Below are positions 1 through 9,277 of a DNA stretch of 64,000 nt, one piece after another. Source of the stretch: Lachnospiraceae bacterium (lineage in GTDB: Bacteria; Bacillota; Clostridia; Lachnospirales; Lachnospiraceae); contig SVFT01000012.1 of assembly GCA_015056735.1 (NCBI GenBank), positions 1 through 64,000 of the forward strand, written 5' to 3'. Numbering within the stretch: the first letter of the stretch is position 1; every line of letters begins with the position of its first letter. The position numbers were made by a program, and so were the translations under genes. Below the pieces are notes generated by a model. That model was not told the DNA's origin. It ran no database searches and saw nothing but the letters and a program-made list of their open reading frames with translations.

Positions 1-21
1 AACTATATTTTTGTCTGCCCA

Positions 22-72
22 TAAAAAACGACCCCCAAAAGTTAGATGCTTAGGTCTAACTTTTGGGGGTCG
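22..72 (-). terminator. Rho-independent terminator of the sugar-nucleotide operon
   Basis: A perfect 18-bp inverted repeat (29-46 with 55-72) encloses an 8-nt loop. Read on the minus strand it is followed by a run of T (positions 28 down to 23). It lies about 40 bp past the stop codon of the decarboxylase gene and so ends the minus-strand transcript. The plus strand has no T-run after the stem, so it is probably one-directional. Confidence 0.9.
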
Positions 73-112
73 GTTCATCTGCATCCGGGGGTTCTTTTAT
101 GTCTATACCGTA

Positions 113-1045
113 TTAAATGACTTTCTTAAAGTACTCGATCGTCTTCTCAAGACCTTCACGGAGCTGGATATGCGGCTCCCATCCAAGCTTCTCGCGTGCC
201 AGATCGATCACTGGCTTACGCTGCAGCGGATCGTCCTGCGGGAGCGGCTGGTATACCAGCTTGGATTTGGATCCCGTCAGCTCTACAACAAGGTTGGCAA
301 GCTCTATCATCGTAAACTCACCCGGGTTGCCGATGTTGACCGGGCCATGGAAATCAGCCGGTGAATTCATGAGTCGCACCATGCCTTCGATCAGATCGTC
401 CACATAGCAAAAGCTTCTGGTCTGCTTCCCGTCACCATAGATCGTGATGTCCTCGCCCTTCAGCGCCTGCACGATAAAGTTTGATACAACGCGCCCGTCA
501 TTCGGATTCATGCGCGGTCCGTAGGTGTTAAAGATTCGCATCACCTTGATCTCAAGGTTATGCATTCTGTTATAGTCAAAGAACAGTGTCTCCGCAACGC
601 GCTTGCCTTCGTCATAGCAGGCACGGATACCGATCGGATTGACGCATCCACGATAGGTTTCAGGTTGCGGATGGATCTCCGGATCGCCGTACACTTCACT
701 CGTGCTGGCCTGCAGGATCCTCGCATGCACCCTTTTTGCAAGACCGAGCATATTCAGTGCACCGTATACACTCGTCTTGGTCGTCTTGACCGGATTGTTC
801 TGGTAATGGACCGGACTTGCCGGGCATGCCAGATTATAGATCTGGTCGACTTCGACATATAAAGGTTCCGTTACATCGTGACGGATGAATTCAAAGTACG
901 GATTGGACATCAGGTGACGGATATTGTCCTTGCTGCCCGTATACAGATTGTCTACGCAGATGACATCATTGCCATCCATGATCAGACGGTCACATAAGTG
1001 CGATCCCAAAAAACCGGCACCGCCGGTAACCAATACGCGATTCAT
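113..1045 (-). CDS. UDP-glucuronate decarboxylase-type NAD-dependent epimerase/dehydratase
   Basis: A 310-residue extended short-chain dehydrogenase. The N-terminus has the NAD-binding GGAGFLG motif (residues 8-14). The catalytic set is an STS stretch near 114-116 and Y144-x3-K148. The overall sequence resembles UDP-xylose synthases, which oxidise and decarboxylate UDP-glucuronate to UDP-xylose; the exact substrate is inferred. A Shine-Dalgarno-like GGTAAGGAAG directly precedes the ATG. It is 5 bp downstream of the glycosyltransferase gene, so the two are co-transcribed and probably supply a cell-surface polysaccharide. A strong terminator follows. Confidence 0.85.
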   Translation of the reverse strand: MNRVLVTGGAGFLGSHLCDRLIMDGNDVICVDNLYTGSKDNIRHLMSNPYFEFIRHDVTEPLYVEVDQIYNLACPASPVHYQNNPVKTTKTSVYGALNMLGLAKRVHARILQASTSEVYGDPEIHPQPETYRGCVNPIGIRACYDEGKRVAETLFFDYNRMHNLEIKVMRIFNTYGPRMNPNDGRVVSNFIVQALKGEDITIYGDGKQTRSFCYVDDLIEGMVRLMNSPADFHGPVNIGNPGEFTMIELANLVVELTGSKSKLVYQPLPQDDPLQRKPVIDLAREKLGWEPHIQLREGLEKTIEYFKKVI

Positions 1046-1050
1046 CTTCC

Positions 1051-1770
1051 TTACCTCACAAATAAGTTATATTTCAAAATGCAGTAGATGGCGCGGAAAC
1101 CGTCGCGCACGCCGATCTTTTTCCCTTCGTCGTAGGAACGGGGATAATAGGAGATCGGCATCTCATAGATGCGGCAGCGTTTTCTTGCAATCTTCGCCGT
1201 GATCTCAGGCTCGAAGCCAAAACGCTTCTCTTCGATCTCGATCGACTGGATCAGCTCTCTTCTGAACATCTTATAACAAGTCTCCATATCGGTCAGTCCA
1301 AGGTCCGTAAAGATATTGGAAACGAATGTGAGAAACTTGTTGCCTGCTGTATGGTAGAAGCGTTCGATCATATACTTCTCGCCGCGTACATAGCGGGAAC
1401 CGTATACGACATCCGCATCCTTGCGACCCTTGATGAACGGCTCGATCAGGCGGGCAAAATCTTTCGGATCATACTCAAGATCGGCATCCTGGATCACGAC
1501 AACATCACCTGTCGCTGCCTGAAAGCCCTTGGAAAGAGCTGCTCCTTTGCCCTGATTATATTTGTGGAAGATCAGTTTATCGATCTTGCTGCGAAGCTTG
1601 CCGGTCAAAAGATCACGCGTGCCGTCTGTTGAGCAGTCATCCACAACAATGATCTCTGTATGCGGAACACCACAGTCACGTACCGCATCGAGCACGGTCT
1701 CGATCGTCTCACGCTCGTTATAGCAAGGGATCACAACTGATAAAACAACATCTTCTAATGTTTTATTCAT
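1051..1770 (-). CDS. Family 2 glycosyltransferase, dolichol-phosphate-mannose-synthase-like
   Basis: A 239-residue GT-A fold glycosyltransferase with an N-terminal VVIPCYNE strand, the DDCSTDGT nucleotide-binding motif and a QDADLEYDP motif holding the metal-binding DxD. It has no obvious C-terminal membrane helices, like soluble DPM1-type enzymes that transfer a sugar to polyprenyl phosphate. The frame allows an ATG at 1788, but a clean AAGGAGCG lies 7 nt before the ATG at 1770, so I place the start there. It precedes the UDP-glucuronate decarboxylase-type gene by 5 bp. The exact donor and acceptor cannot be read from sequence. Confidence 0.85.
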   Translation of the reverse strand: MNKTLEDVVLSVVIPCYNERETIETVLDAVRDCGVPHTEIIVVDDCSTDGTRDLLTGKLRSKIDKLIFHKYNQGKGAALSKGFQAATGDVVVIQDADLEYDPKDFARLIEPFIKGRKDADVVYGSRYVRGEKYMIERFYHTAGNKFLTFVSNIFTDLGLTDMETCYKMFRRELIQSIEIEEKRFGFEPEITAKIARKRCRIYEMPISYYPRSYDEGKKIGVRDGFRAIYCILKYNLFVR

Positions 1771-1856
1771 AGGTTCGCTCCTTTTCATTTTCTGCCTTAA
1801 AGCATCCCCTATTGTAACATATTTTCACTAAGATGCACAACCGCCATGCATTTGCA

Positions 1857-3533
1857 TCATTTTACGAGGCCAAGTCTGTTGACCGCAGAGAAGATCGCAC
1901 GGATCGAAGCTCTGGTGATATTGGAGCTGACACCGACACCGTACGTAACATCACCCGTCTCGGAATCAAGCAGGTGGATGTATGCGGCAGCCTGCGCATT
2001 GGAACCGGACTGCAATGCGTGCTCTTCGTAGTCGAGGATCTTGATCCGGATATCGAATGTTTCCTGAAGACCGCGCTTAACCGCATCGATCGGGCCGTTG
2101 CCGACCGTCTCAAACTGACCTTCTTTTCCGTTTAAGGTGTAAGTAACGATAACTTTTGTATCGAATTCCGTGTCATTTGCATCCGAGCAGTCATGAACAG
2201 TAAGTTTTCTGAAGTGAAGCGGCTCTTTCTTTTCAAGGTATTCCGTACGGAATGCAGCCATGATCTCATCGGGAGATACCTCACCCTGCTTCTCGGAGAT
2301 CGACTGGATGACTTTTGCAAACTCCTTGTGCATCGCCTTCGGCAGCTTGAAGCCAAAGTACATGTCCATAACGAACGCCACGCCGCCTTTTCCGGACTGC
2401 GAATTGATACGAACGATCGGCTCGTACTCTCTTCCGATATCGGACGGATCGATCGGCAGATACGGTACCTGCCAGATCTTGCTGCCGCGCTCCTTCATCG
2501 CATGTACACCCTTGTTGATCGCATCCTGATGAGAACCGGAGAATGCGGTAAATACAAGCTTGCCCGCGTACGGATGTCTCGGATGGATCGGAATCTTGAT
2601 CAGGCGCTCATAGATCTCAATGATATCATTGATATGCTCGATCTCCAGCTTCGGATCGATTCCCTGAGAAAACATGTTGTATGCCACAGTCAGCACATCC
2701 ACGTTGCCGGTACGCTCGCCGTTGCCGAAAAGCGTCCCTTCCACACGCTCAGCGCCCGCAAGGAGCGCAAGCTCCGTCGCCGCAACGCCGCAGCCTCTGT
2801 CGTTGTGCGGATGCACGCTTAAGATGATGCTCTCTCTGTTTTCAAAATGTTTATTCATCCACTCGATCTGATCGGCGTATACATTCGGTGTATTCATCTC
2901 GACCGTGGAAGGCAGGTTGATGATCATCGGGTTTTCTTTGGTCGGCCCCCACTCGCGCTGCACCGCTGTACAGATATCAAGGGCAAAATCAAGCTCCGTG
3001 CCCGTAAAGCTTTCCGGAGAGTATTCCAGAATGATCTTGCCGGGGAACTTTGCCGCACGCTCTTTTACCATTCTTGTGCCTTCAATGGCGATCTTCTTGA
3101 TCTCTTCCCTGTCCATACCGAACACAACATCTCTCTGCAGTGTGGATGTGGAATTGTAGATGTGAACGATCGCCTGTTTGCAGCCTTCGATCGACTCGAA
3201 TGTTTTGTCCAGCTGTTCCTCACGGCACTGGCTGAGAACCTGAACGATCACATCGTCCGGGATCAGCTTGCGGTCAACGAGCTGGCGAAGAAAATCATAC
3301 TCGATCTGGCTTGCAGCCGGGAATCCGATCTCGATCTCTTTAAAACCCAGTTTGATCAGGTATAGGAAAAGTTCAACCTTCTCATTCACGTCCATGGGAT
3401 CGATCAGGGCCTGGTTACCGTCGCGTAGGTCAACGCTGCACCATGCGGGCGCTTTTGTGATCTCTTTGTTCGGCCACTCGCGTCCGGGATAATCGATTAC
3501 CGGATTTTTCTTGTAACGGCTGTAGTTCAGCAT
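1857..3533 (-). CDS. leuA: 2-isopropylmalate synthase
   Basis: A 558-residue alpha-isopropylmalate synthase of the long (LeuA2) class, the first committed step of leucine synthesis (2-ketoisovalerate plus acetyl-CoA). The N-terminal TIM barrel shows DLRDGNQAL early and the metal-binding HPHNDRG motif mid-protein. The C-terminal ~130 residues match the LeuA dimer/allosteric domain that binds leucine. The start has GAGAGGAA 6 nt upstream. No other leu gene is adjacent. The gene begins only about 30 bp after the ptsH terminator, leaving little space for an independent promoter. Confidence 0.93.
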   Translation of the reverse strand: MLNYSRYKKNPVIDYPGREWPNKEITKAPAWCSVDLRDGNQALIDPMDVNEKVELFLYLIKLGFKEIEIGFPAASQIEYDFLRQLVDRKLIPDDVIVQVLSQCREEQLDKTFESIEGCKQAIVHIYNSTSTLQRDVVFGMDREEIKKIAIEGTRMVKERAAKFPGKIILEYSPESFTGTELDFALDICTAVQREWGPTKENPMIINLPSTVEMNTPNVYADQIEWMNKHFENRESIILSVHPHNDRGCGVAATELALLAGAERVEGTLFGNGERTGNVDVLTVAYNMFSQGIDPKLEIEHINDIIEIYERLIKIPIHPRHPYAGKLVFTAFSGSHQDAINKGVHAMKERGSKIWQVPYLPIDPSDIGREYEPIVRINSQSGKGGVAFVMDMYFGFKLPKAMHKEFAKVIQSISEKQGEVSPDEIMAAFRTEYLEKKEPLHFRKLTVHDCSDANDTEFDTKVIVTYTLNGKEGQFETVGNGPIDAVKRGLQETFDIRIKILDYEEHALQSGSNAQAAAYIHLLDSETGDVTYGVGVSSNITRASIRAIFSAVNRLGLVK

Positions 3534-3564
3534 GTCAGATTCCTCTCTTTCTTGAAAATGATAT

Positions 3565-3595
3565 AAAAAACCCTACCTCTTCAAAGAGATAGGGT
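3565..3595 (-). terminator. Terminator after ptsH, just upstream of leuA
   Basis: On the minus strand an 11-bp stem (one G-U pair) with a 4-nt loop is followed by six T (3570 down to 3565). It sits 14 bp past the ptsH stop codon. Because leuA starts at 3533, this hairpin also occupies the likely leuA promoter/leader position and could act as an attenuating element for read-through into leuA. Confidence 0.85.
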
Positions 3596-3608
3596 CTTCA
3601 TCCTACTA

Positions 3609-3872
3609 TTATTCGCCAAGGCCGTCTTCAATTGCAGCGATCAGAGTTTTTAAAGCTTCCTCTTCATCCTCGCCTTCGCATACGAACTCGACTTCATCAC
3701 CGCATTTTACGCATGCGCCAAGAACACTTAAGACGCTCTTCGCATTTGCGGTATTCTCTCTGAATGTAAAAGTGATCAATGATTTGAATTGCATTGCTTC
3801 TTTACATAGGATACCTGCGGGTCTTAGGTGTAGTCCTGTCGGGTTCTTAATCACTACCTTTTGGCTTACCAT
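3609..3872 (-). CDS. ptsH: Phosphocarrier protein HPr
   Basis: An 87-residue protein, the canonical HPr length. The active-site histidine is H15 in TGLHLRPAG, which accepts phosphate from enzyme I and passes it to sugar-specific EIIA proteins. The regulatory serine is S46 in AKSVLSV, the site used by HPr kinase in Firmicutes for CcpA-dependent catabolite repression. ptsI is not adjacent. The gene has its own promoter and terminator, so it appears monocistronic. Acidic C-terminal tail. Confidence 0.95.
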   Translation of the reverse strand: MVSQKVVIKNPTGLHLRPAGILCKEAMQFKSLITFTFRENTANAKSVLSVLGACVKCGDEVEFVCEGEDEEEALKTLIAAIEDGLGE

Positions 3873-3925
3873 GAATTATCCTCCAACGATGGCGAAAACG
3901 ATTCTCATACTCACCATCGGCATTC

Positions 3926-3954
3926 ATTATAGCATGTCTATTATTTCAATACAA
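3926..3954 (-). promoter_or_regulatory. Predicted sigma-A promoter of ptsH
   Basis: Minus strand: TTGTAT (3949-3954), 17-bp spacer, TATAAT (3926-3931) preceded by an extended TGC. It lies about 50 bp before the ptsH start, in the gap after glmM. This separates ptsH from the cdaA-cdaR-glmM operon. Confidence 0.65.
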
Positions 3955-3958
3955 GTTT

Positions 3959-5308
3959 TTAAAGCATAACATCCTGAATCAGGTCTGCCAGCTTCTTTGC
4001 CTCTTCCTCGATCTGTGCCTGATCGACGCCCTCGATCATGACACGTACGAGCGGCTCTGTTCCGGACGGGCGGATCAGCACACGGCCCTGTCCTGCGAAC
4101 TTTTTCTCAAGCTCCGCGATCGCATCGGCGATCTCAGGATACTCCATATAACTCTCTTTTTTGTGGTTCGGAACCTTGGCATTAACAAGTGCCTGCGGCA
4201 GAACCTCCATGATCTTTGCAAGTTCACTGAGCGGCTTGCCGGTCTCAACAAGCACCTCCAGAAGATGAAGCGCCGACAGAAGGCCGTCGCCTGTCGTGTT
4301 GTCATCCAAAAAGATCACGTGACCGGACTGCTCGCCGCCGAGGGATGCATGGATCTCTTTCATGCGTTCAAGCACGTAACGGTCTCCGACCTTGGTCTGC
4401 TCAACATTGATGCCATGTTCTTTGCAGCTTAAGAGAAAACCGAGATTCGTCATCACGGTCACAACGATCGTATTGCCGTTTAACTTGCCGTGGTCTTTCA
4501 TATAATTTCCGACGATTGCCATGATCTGGTCACCGTCTACGATCTTACCGTTCTCATCAACCGCAAGAAGTCTGTCCGCATCACCGTCAAAAGCAAGACC
4601 GATATCCGCCTTTTCCGCAACCACACGTGCCTTCAGCTCCTCCATGTGCGTGGAGCCGCAGTTCGCATTGATGTTGCATCCGTCCGGATTTGTGTGGATC
4701 GCGATCACATTTGCGCCAAGATCCTTAAGCGCCTCAACGGATGTGTAGTGGGAAGCGCCTTCCGCACAGTCTACAACGATCTTCAGGCCGGAAAGGTTGC
4801 TCTCGATCGCTTTCTTGGAATGGTTGATATATTCTTCGCGGGCATCCGTACGATACTTTACCTTGCCGACGCCTGCACCGATCGGGAACTTCACATCCTT
4901 CATGTCGGTGCGGATCAGGTGCTCGATCTCGTCTTCAAGCGCATCGGGAAGCTTATATCCGTTGCCGTCAAAAAACTTGATCCCGTTAAATTCCATCGGG
5001 TTATGGGAAGCGGAGATCACAACCCCCGCATCCACTTTATATTTCTGTGTGAGATATGCGATCGCCGGAGTCGGGATCACGCCGACATACACCGCGTTCG
5101 CGCCGACTGAGCACGCGCCCGCCATCAACGCATTTGCAAGCATGTCGCCGGAGATCCTCGTATCGCATCCAACCATGATCGTCGGCTTGTGATTGTTTTC
5201 TCTGGATAAAACATATGCGCCCGCCTGTCCGAGCTGCATTGCAAGCTGCGGTGTCAGTTCTTCGTTTGCTACGCCTCGTACACCGTCGGTACCGAATAAT
5301 CTAGCCAT
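3959..5308 (-). CDS. glmM: Phosphoglucosamine mutase
   Basis: A 449-residue alpha-phosphohexomutase converting glucosamine-6-phosphate to glucosamine-1-phosphate for peptidoglycan precursors. The start FGTDGVRG is typical of GlmM. The phospho-acceptor serine is S101 in SASHNP, the metal loop is DGDADR, and the C-terminal phosphate-binding loop is RPSGTEP. It overlaps the end of cdaR by 8 nt, the standard cdaA-cdaR-glmM arrangement of Firmicutes. In other species GlmM binds CdaA and lowers its activity, so the operon links wall precursor supply to c-di-AMP. Confidence 0.96.
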   Translation of the reverse strand: MARLFGTDGVRGVANEELTPQLAMQLGQAGAYVLSRENNHKPTIMVGCDTRISGDMLANALMAGACSVGANAVYVGVIPTPAIAYLTQKYKVDAGVVISASHNPMEFNGIKFFDGNGYKLPDALEDEIEHLIRTDMKDVKFPIGAGVGKVKYRTDAREEYINHSKKAIESNLSGLKIVVDCAEGASHYTSVEALKDLGANVIAIHTNPDGCNINANCGSTHMEELKARVVAEKADIGLAFDGDADRLLAVDENGKIVDGDQIMAIVGNYMKDHGKLNGNTIVVTVMTNLGFLLSCKEHGINVEQTKVGDRYVLERMKEIHASLGGEQSGHVIFLDDNTTGDGLLSALHLLEVLVETGKPLSELAKIMEVLPQALVNAKVPNHKKESYMEYPEIADAIAELEKKFAGQGRVLIRPSGTEPLVRVMIEGVDQAQIEEEAKKLADLIQDVML

Positions 5309-6596
5309 TCTCGTTTTCCTCTTCTTTTTGAATATTGATCCGAAGCGATACGGATTCTTCCGACGTCACGCCGTTCGGAAGATTCAGGGTCGCTTTCATG
5401 CTGTATGTACCGTCTTTGAGTTCTGTCAGCGAATTGTCGCTCATATATGCGGCGATATCCACCGATGCGGAGATCTTGGACGCTTCCACGCCGGCTATAT
5501 CCTTGGCAAGACCGGTTACGCGGATCTTCATCTCATCGGCCTCGTCCATCACCGCAGAAGCCTTGTAGCCTTCCGGAACGTTCAATTCCGTGATCCGGTT
5601 CCCCGGAAGGATCACAGTCGCGGTCTGCTGCTTCTCGATATAGACTGTCACGGTTGCCTTGCCGCCGGACTTTGCCTCTGCAAAGTTCACGCCTTCAGGC
5701 AGGTAACGCTTTAACTCTATGACGGAAGTCATGTTCTTGCTCTGTCCGGTCACATTCAGTGCGGTATCCGGCACATCGATCGACGTCAGGTTCTTGATCA
5801 CGGAATTCTTGCCGGATACAAGGATCGTCGAAGGTGTTGCATCGATCTTGCCCGTTACGGCATAGCCTGCGGCCGGAACGCCCATCACGTCATAATTGAC
5901 AGGGACACGTTTCGTCTGCAGGATCTCGATGTTCATACGGATCTGGCCGATGCTCTTTTTGATGTTCACATCATCCACGATGTTCAGCTTGTCATCATAG
6001 AGCAGGATCGTCGCATCCGTGTGGATATCCTGTGACAGTCCTGTCACATCGACAGACACCGCCGCTTTGCTCACGCGGTCCACCAGGGATGCAGGACCCG
6101 ACACCACAAGCAGATTCTTATCGGAAACCATATTGCCGAGGACAAAACCGTCGGCAGGCTCACCGACTGTTCCCGCTTCGATCACTAGCTGCTTCTTCTT
6201 CAGGTCTTCGATCGAGATCGACAGATTCTCGCTGGAACCGGTAATGCTCTCGAGCTTATCGTTATATTTGTTGGTCGAGAGTTTGATACGGACCATTGTG
6301 TCCATGAAATTGATCTCTTCCATGTCCGCGGTCGCAATGATATTTTCCCGGCCGAGTGTGTTGAGCACACTTCTCTTGGCCCAGACGGTTACATCGATCA
6401 CATCCGTTCCGTCTAGGATCTCATAGACCTTGCCCTGATCGAGGATCGAATTCGCATGCAGGATCTCGACCGGAATGTTCCGAAATACCGTCTTGTCCAC
6501 CGGATCGTTGATATTTACGACGATAAACCAGATCACGATGGAAAACAGAATGGAGAGAAGCTTCAGGCCCAGATTGTTTGTCAATTTATTTTTCAT
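5301..6596 (-). CDS. cdaR: CdaR/YbbR-domain regulator of diadenylate cyclase
   Basis: A 431-residue protein with one N-terminal transmembrane helix (about residues 10-30), then an extracytoplasmic region of repeated ~85-residue YbbR units (roughly four), rich in beta-strand and Val/Asp/Gly patterns. CdaR proteins bind the membrane enzyme CdaA and adjust c-di-AMP production. It overlaps cdaA by 11 nt and glmM by 8 nt, so the three are translationally coupled. Identification rests on the N-terminus (short cytoplasmic tail, TM, IVVNINDPVDKTVF) and on position. Confidence 0.9.
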   Translation of the reverse strand: MKNKLTNNLGLKLLSILFSIVIWFIVVNINDPVDKTVFRNIPVEILHANSILDQGKVYEILDGTDVIDVTVWAKRSVLNTLGRENIIATADMEEINFMDTMVRIKLSTNKYNDKLESITGSSENLSISIEDLKKKQLVIEAGTVGEPADGFVLGNMVSDKNLLVVSGPASLVDRVSKAAVSVDVTGLSQDIHTDATILLYDDKLNIVDDVNIKKSIGQIRMNIEILQTKRVPVNYDVMGVPAAGYAVTGKIDATPSTILVSGKNSVIKNLTSIDVPDTALNVTGQSKNMTSVIELKRYLPEGVNFAEAKSGGKATVTVYIEKQQTATVILPGNRITELNVPEGYKASAVMDEADEMKIRVTGLAKDIAGVEASKISASVDIAAYMSDNSLTELKDGTYSMKATLNLPNGVTSEESVSLRINIQKEEENENG

Positions 6597-7458
6597 CTTT
6601 TGACCTTCCCTTCTTCCACATTATTCTCTTTTTCTCTTCAACAGGCTTGTTCTGGATCATCATCAGCTTCTCGCGCAGCTCTTCCGTCGTCAGATTGCGA
6701 TACAGCTGTCCGTCGTAAGCAACGCTTACGTAGCCTGTCTCTTCGGATACGATGACGGTCAGTGAATCCGTCACCTCTGATATACCGATACCCGCTCTGT
6801 GTCTCGTGCCGAGTTCTTTGCTCAGATCCATGTTATCGGAAAGCGGCAGATAGCAGGTCGCGGATGTGACCCTGTCCCCTCTCACGATCACGGCTCCGTC
6901 GTGAAGCGGTGTATTGTGTTCAAAAATATTGATCAGAAGCTGGCTGGACAGAAGCGCATCCACTTCGATGCCGGTTCTCTCGTATTCGATCAGCGACTGA
7001 TTCTGTTCCAGAACGATCAGTGCGCCGGTCCGAACCTTGCCCATCTCATAGCATGCACGGATGATCTCCTGCACCGTTCTGTCGGAAAAGCGTCCGTCCG
7101 CGCCTTTCGCGCTGTCAAAAGGAAACAGCGAAGAAAGCAGATTCCTTCGTCCAAGCGTTTCAAGCGCTCTTCGCAACTCCGGCTGAAGGATGACCACGAT
7201 CGCAACAACCGCGATACTGAAGACTCTCTCAACGATCCACAGGATCGTCGTCATGTTAAAAAGCGCAGCAAGAAGGATAAACGCAAGGATCATGACTACG
7301 CCACGTAAAAATGACCACGCGCGGGTGTTTTTGATCCATAAGAACAGACGGTACACCAAAAAGGAGATGATAATGATCTCCACAATATCGGTCCACCTGA
7401 TATTCGGCATGTGAAGGCCGTTTGTATACATTCTTATGAGATTCACCAGCTGATTCAT
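6586..7458 (-). CDS. cdaA: Diadenylate cyclase CdaA (DisA_N domain)
   Basis: A 290-residue membrane-bound enzyme that makes cyclic di-AMP from two ATP. The N-terminal ~95 residues carry three predicted membrane segments. The catalytic DisA_N domain follows, with DGA at 187-189 (HDGAVIVRG) and RHR at 219-221 (GTRHRAGIG), both needed for activity in characterised homologues. It is the first gene of cdaA-cdaR-glmM. The c-di-AMP hydrolase gdpP lies about 50 kb away in this window (57.7-59.8 kb). Confidence 0.96.
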   Translation of the reverse strand: MNQLVNLIRMYTNGLHMPNIRWTDIVEIIIISFLVYRLFLWIKNTRAWSFLRGVVMILAFILLAALFNMTTILWIVERVFSIAVVAIVVILQPELRRALETLGRRNLLSSLFPFDSAKGADGRFSDRTVQEIIRACYEMGKVRTGALIVLEQNQSLIEYERTGIEVDALLSSQLLINIFEHNTPLHDGAVIVRGDRVTSATCYLPLSDNMDLSKELGTRHRAGIGISEVTDSLTVIVSEETGYVSVAYDGQLYRNLTTEELREKLMMIQNKPVEEKKRIMWKKGRSKDEK

Positions 7459-7469
7459 GCTTTACCTGC

Positions 7470-8405
7470 TTATCGCCTTTTCGGCGTATTGATCTTCTTT
7501 ACCCTTTTCTCGGGTTTTGTCATCTTGATCTTCGGAACGGCTTTTACGTAATAGTAGTATTCATCGTCCTCAAACTGGACACGTTCCGTTCTCGTATAGT
7601 CAACATTAAACACGAAAAACTGCAGGACTTTGACCAATCCGAATGAGAAGATCGCACCGAGGATCATCTTCCAGATCGAAATATTCGTATCCAGTGCGAG
7701 GTCGCCTACAAGAAGCACGACGATGCCGGAAACGCATCCTGCAATGTTTGCGATCGTCCATGCATGATTGATCGCCAGCCTGCGGATCGTGTAGGTAAGC
7801 GCTACCACGATCACAAATGCGGCAACCATTACGATCATCGCTTTATTGTTCAAAAGGCCGTCAACAACATATCGATAACGCTGTACGGCATTCTCTGCAT
7901 CAATGGAATTGAGCGCCTGCACGCTCTCGGATATCGCCGCAATCACGCTGTATACGATCGCGCCGCATGCCACGGAAACCGCTCCCGCGGGAGATCCGAC
8001 AAGGCCGACCGATACCGGAACCGTAAACGGAAGGCCCATCGCACAGGTGATCGGAGTCAAAAGAACCGCGATCGCACCGTTCGGACTGAATCGGAAATAT
8101 AAAAGATACAGGATCAGGAACAATGTGAAGACCACGACCGCACATTCCAGTGAAAGTGCATACAGATGGAGCAGAATGAAAAGCGAGCCCATCAGCATGG
8201 TCGCGCTCCACGGGAGTAACGAACATAAAAGCGAAGCGATCAATACGATCGAAAATGAATTGATACGCTCCATAAAACCAAGTTTACCGTTCACAATGAG
8301 CAGTGCGATCAGCGCCAGCAAAAACTTTGCGACCGGCGTGATATACACCTCGTACTTCGCATATGTGGCCTTCAGATATTCTTTCCACACCAACAATGTT
8401 GTCAT
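7470..8405 (-). CDS. Conserved polytopic membrane protein of unknown function
   Basis: 311 residues with roughly eight hydrophobic segments spread from residue 25 to 260, then a charged, Lys/Arg-rich C-terminal tail of about 45 residues that is likely cytoplasmic. I do not recognise a named family. The long Gly/Pro-containing hydrophobic stretch near residues 115-140 suggests a channel or carrier-like core, but no transport motif is evident. It lies 11 bp upstream of cdaA and 26 bp after the next membrane gene, so it is probably co-transcribed with the c-di-AMP operon. Confidence 0.75.
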   Translation of the reverse strand: MTTLLVWKEYLKATYAKYEVYITPVAKFLLALIALLIVNGKLGFMERINSFSIVLIASLLCSLLPWSATMLMGSLFILLHLYALSLECAVVVFTLFLILYLLYFRFSPNGAIAVLLTPITCAMGLPFTVPVSVGLVGSPAGAVSVACGAIVYSVIAAISESVQALNSIDAENAVQRYRYVVDGLLNNKAMIVMVAAFVIVVALTYTIRRLAINHAWTIANIAGCVSGIVVLLVGDLALDTNISIWKMILGAIFSFGLVKVLQFFVFNVDYTRTERVQFEDDEYYYYVKAVPKIKMTKPEKRVKKINTPKRR

Positions 8406-8431
8406 AAAAAATCCTTTCGGGGTCAGATCGT

Positions 8432-8824
8432 TTAAAGCTCTTCCGCATACATCGCGCTTAAGTATTCCAGATCGGCATAGTACTTCTTCAGGCTCTTTTT
8501 TGCGCGGGAATAGCGGACCGATGCGATCGAATATGCAATAGCCGCATAGATCCCCGTAAAAAGAACATATACCGCAACGATCTTCCTGCCTGTTGCAGCA
8601 AGATCGATCTGGTATATATCTTTCATTACCAGTTCAAAATCATAAAAGATGTAACAGCCACAGATTGCGAAGAACACGATCGTCGCACTGATGACAGCCT
8701 TCAAAACCTGTGATCCGATATAATCGCCACGGAAATAGTTTCCGATCACAATATTCTTTTTGCCCTCATTCTCCTCATAGGAGACCATGCGGGTCATAAG
8801 CCTGATTCGCTCTTCGTTCAGCAT
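8432..8824 (-). CDS. Small membrane protein with two predicted helices, unknown function
   Basis: 130 residues. The N-terminal third is charged (MTRMVSYEENEG region); two hydrophobic helices follow at about residues 42-65 and 78-100, and the C-terminus is a basic, tyrosine-rich helix. No family recognised. It stands between the yvyF-like gene (12 bp) and the larger membrane gene (26 bp), in the same run that leads into cdaA. Confidence 0.7.
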   Translation of the reverse strand: MLNEERIRLMTRMVSYEENEGKKNIVIGNYFRGDYIGSQVLKAVISATIVFFAICGCYIFYDFELVMKDIYQIDLAATGRKIVAVYVLFTGIYAAIAYSIASVRYSRAKKSLKKYYADLEYLSAMYAEEL

Positions 8825-8836
8825 GCGGGATACTCC

Positions 8837-9241
8837 TTAGCGCAGGAAACGCATCTTCGGGCCTGACGGATCGTCTTTCTTGGGTGCCTGTGTCTGTACC
8901 TGAGAACGGATACTGTTCCGGAATCCGCCTGCCATGCTTGCTTTGCATTTATCGCAAAAACGACCTGTTCGGATCGTCGCACCGCAATTCTCACAGCTGA
9001 ATGTGATCGGCGACTCATCGGAAAAAACAAGTCTCTCTTCACGGATCCACTGATTGATCTGATTCTTGTCAACGTCACAGGCCTCACAGATCTCGTTCAT
9101 GTTGGCTGTTCTGTTCTCACGGATAAATTCCTTGACTTCCTGGAATTTCGTCTCGGCCTGCTCTTTGCACTGCGGGCAGATCGGGAGTCCGCCGATGTAA
9201 TTAAATAACTTGCCACATTTTCTGCAATTACGTGCTTCCAT
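8837..9241 (-). CDS. YvyF-like flagellar-operon zinc-finger protein
   Basis: 134 residues matching the TIGR03826 pattern of Bacillus YvyF. An N-terminal zinc ribbon (CRKCGK ... CPQCKE) is followed by a winged-helix-like segment (ICEACDVDKNQINQWIREE) and a second zinc ribbon (CENCG ... CDKC). In Bacillus the gene lies between comFC and flgM and is linked to flagellar gene control; here it is 36 bp after comFC, the same order, but flgM and flgK are absent. The DNA-binding role is inferred. GGAGG lies just upstream of the start. Confidence 0.8.
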   Translation of the reverse strand: MEARNCRKCGKLFNYIGGLPICPQCKEQAETKFQEVKEFIRENRTANMNEICEACDVDKNQINQWIREERLVFSDESPITFSCENCGATIRTGRFCDKCKASMAGGFRNSIRSQVQTQAPKKDDPSGPKMRFLR

Positions 9242-9277
9242 ACATAAACCTCCTAAATCTGTGACTTGATTGACGGG

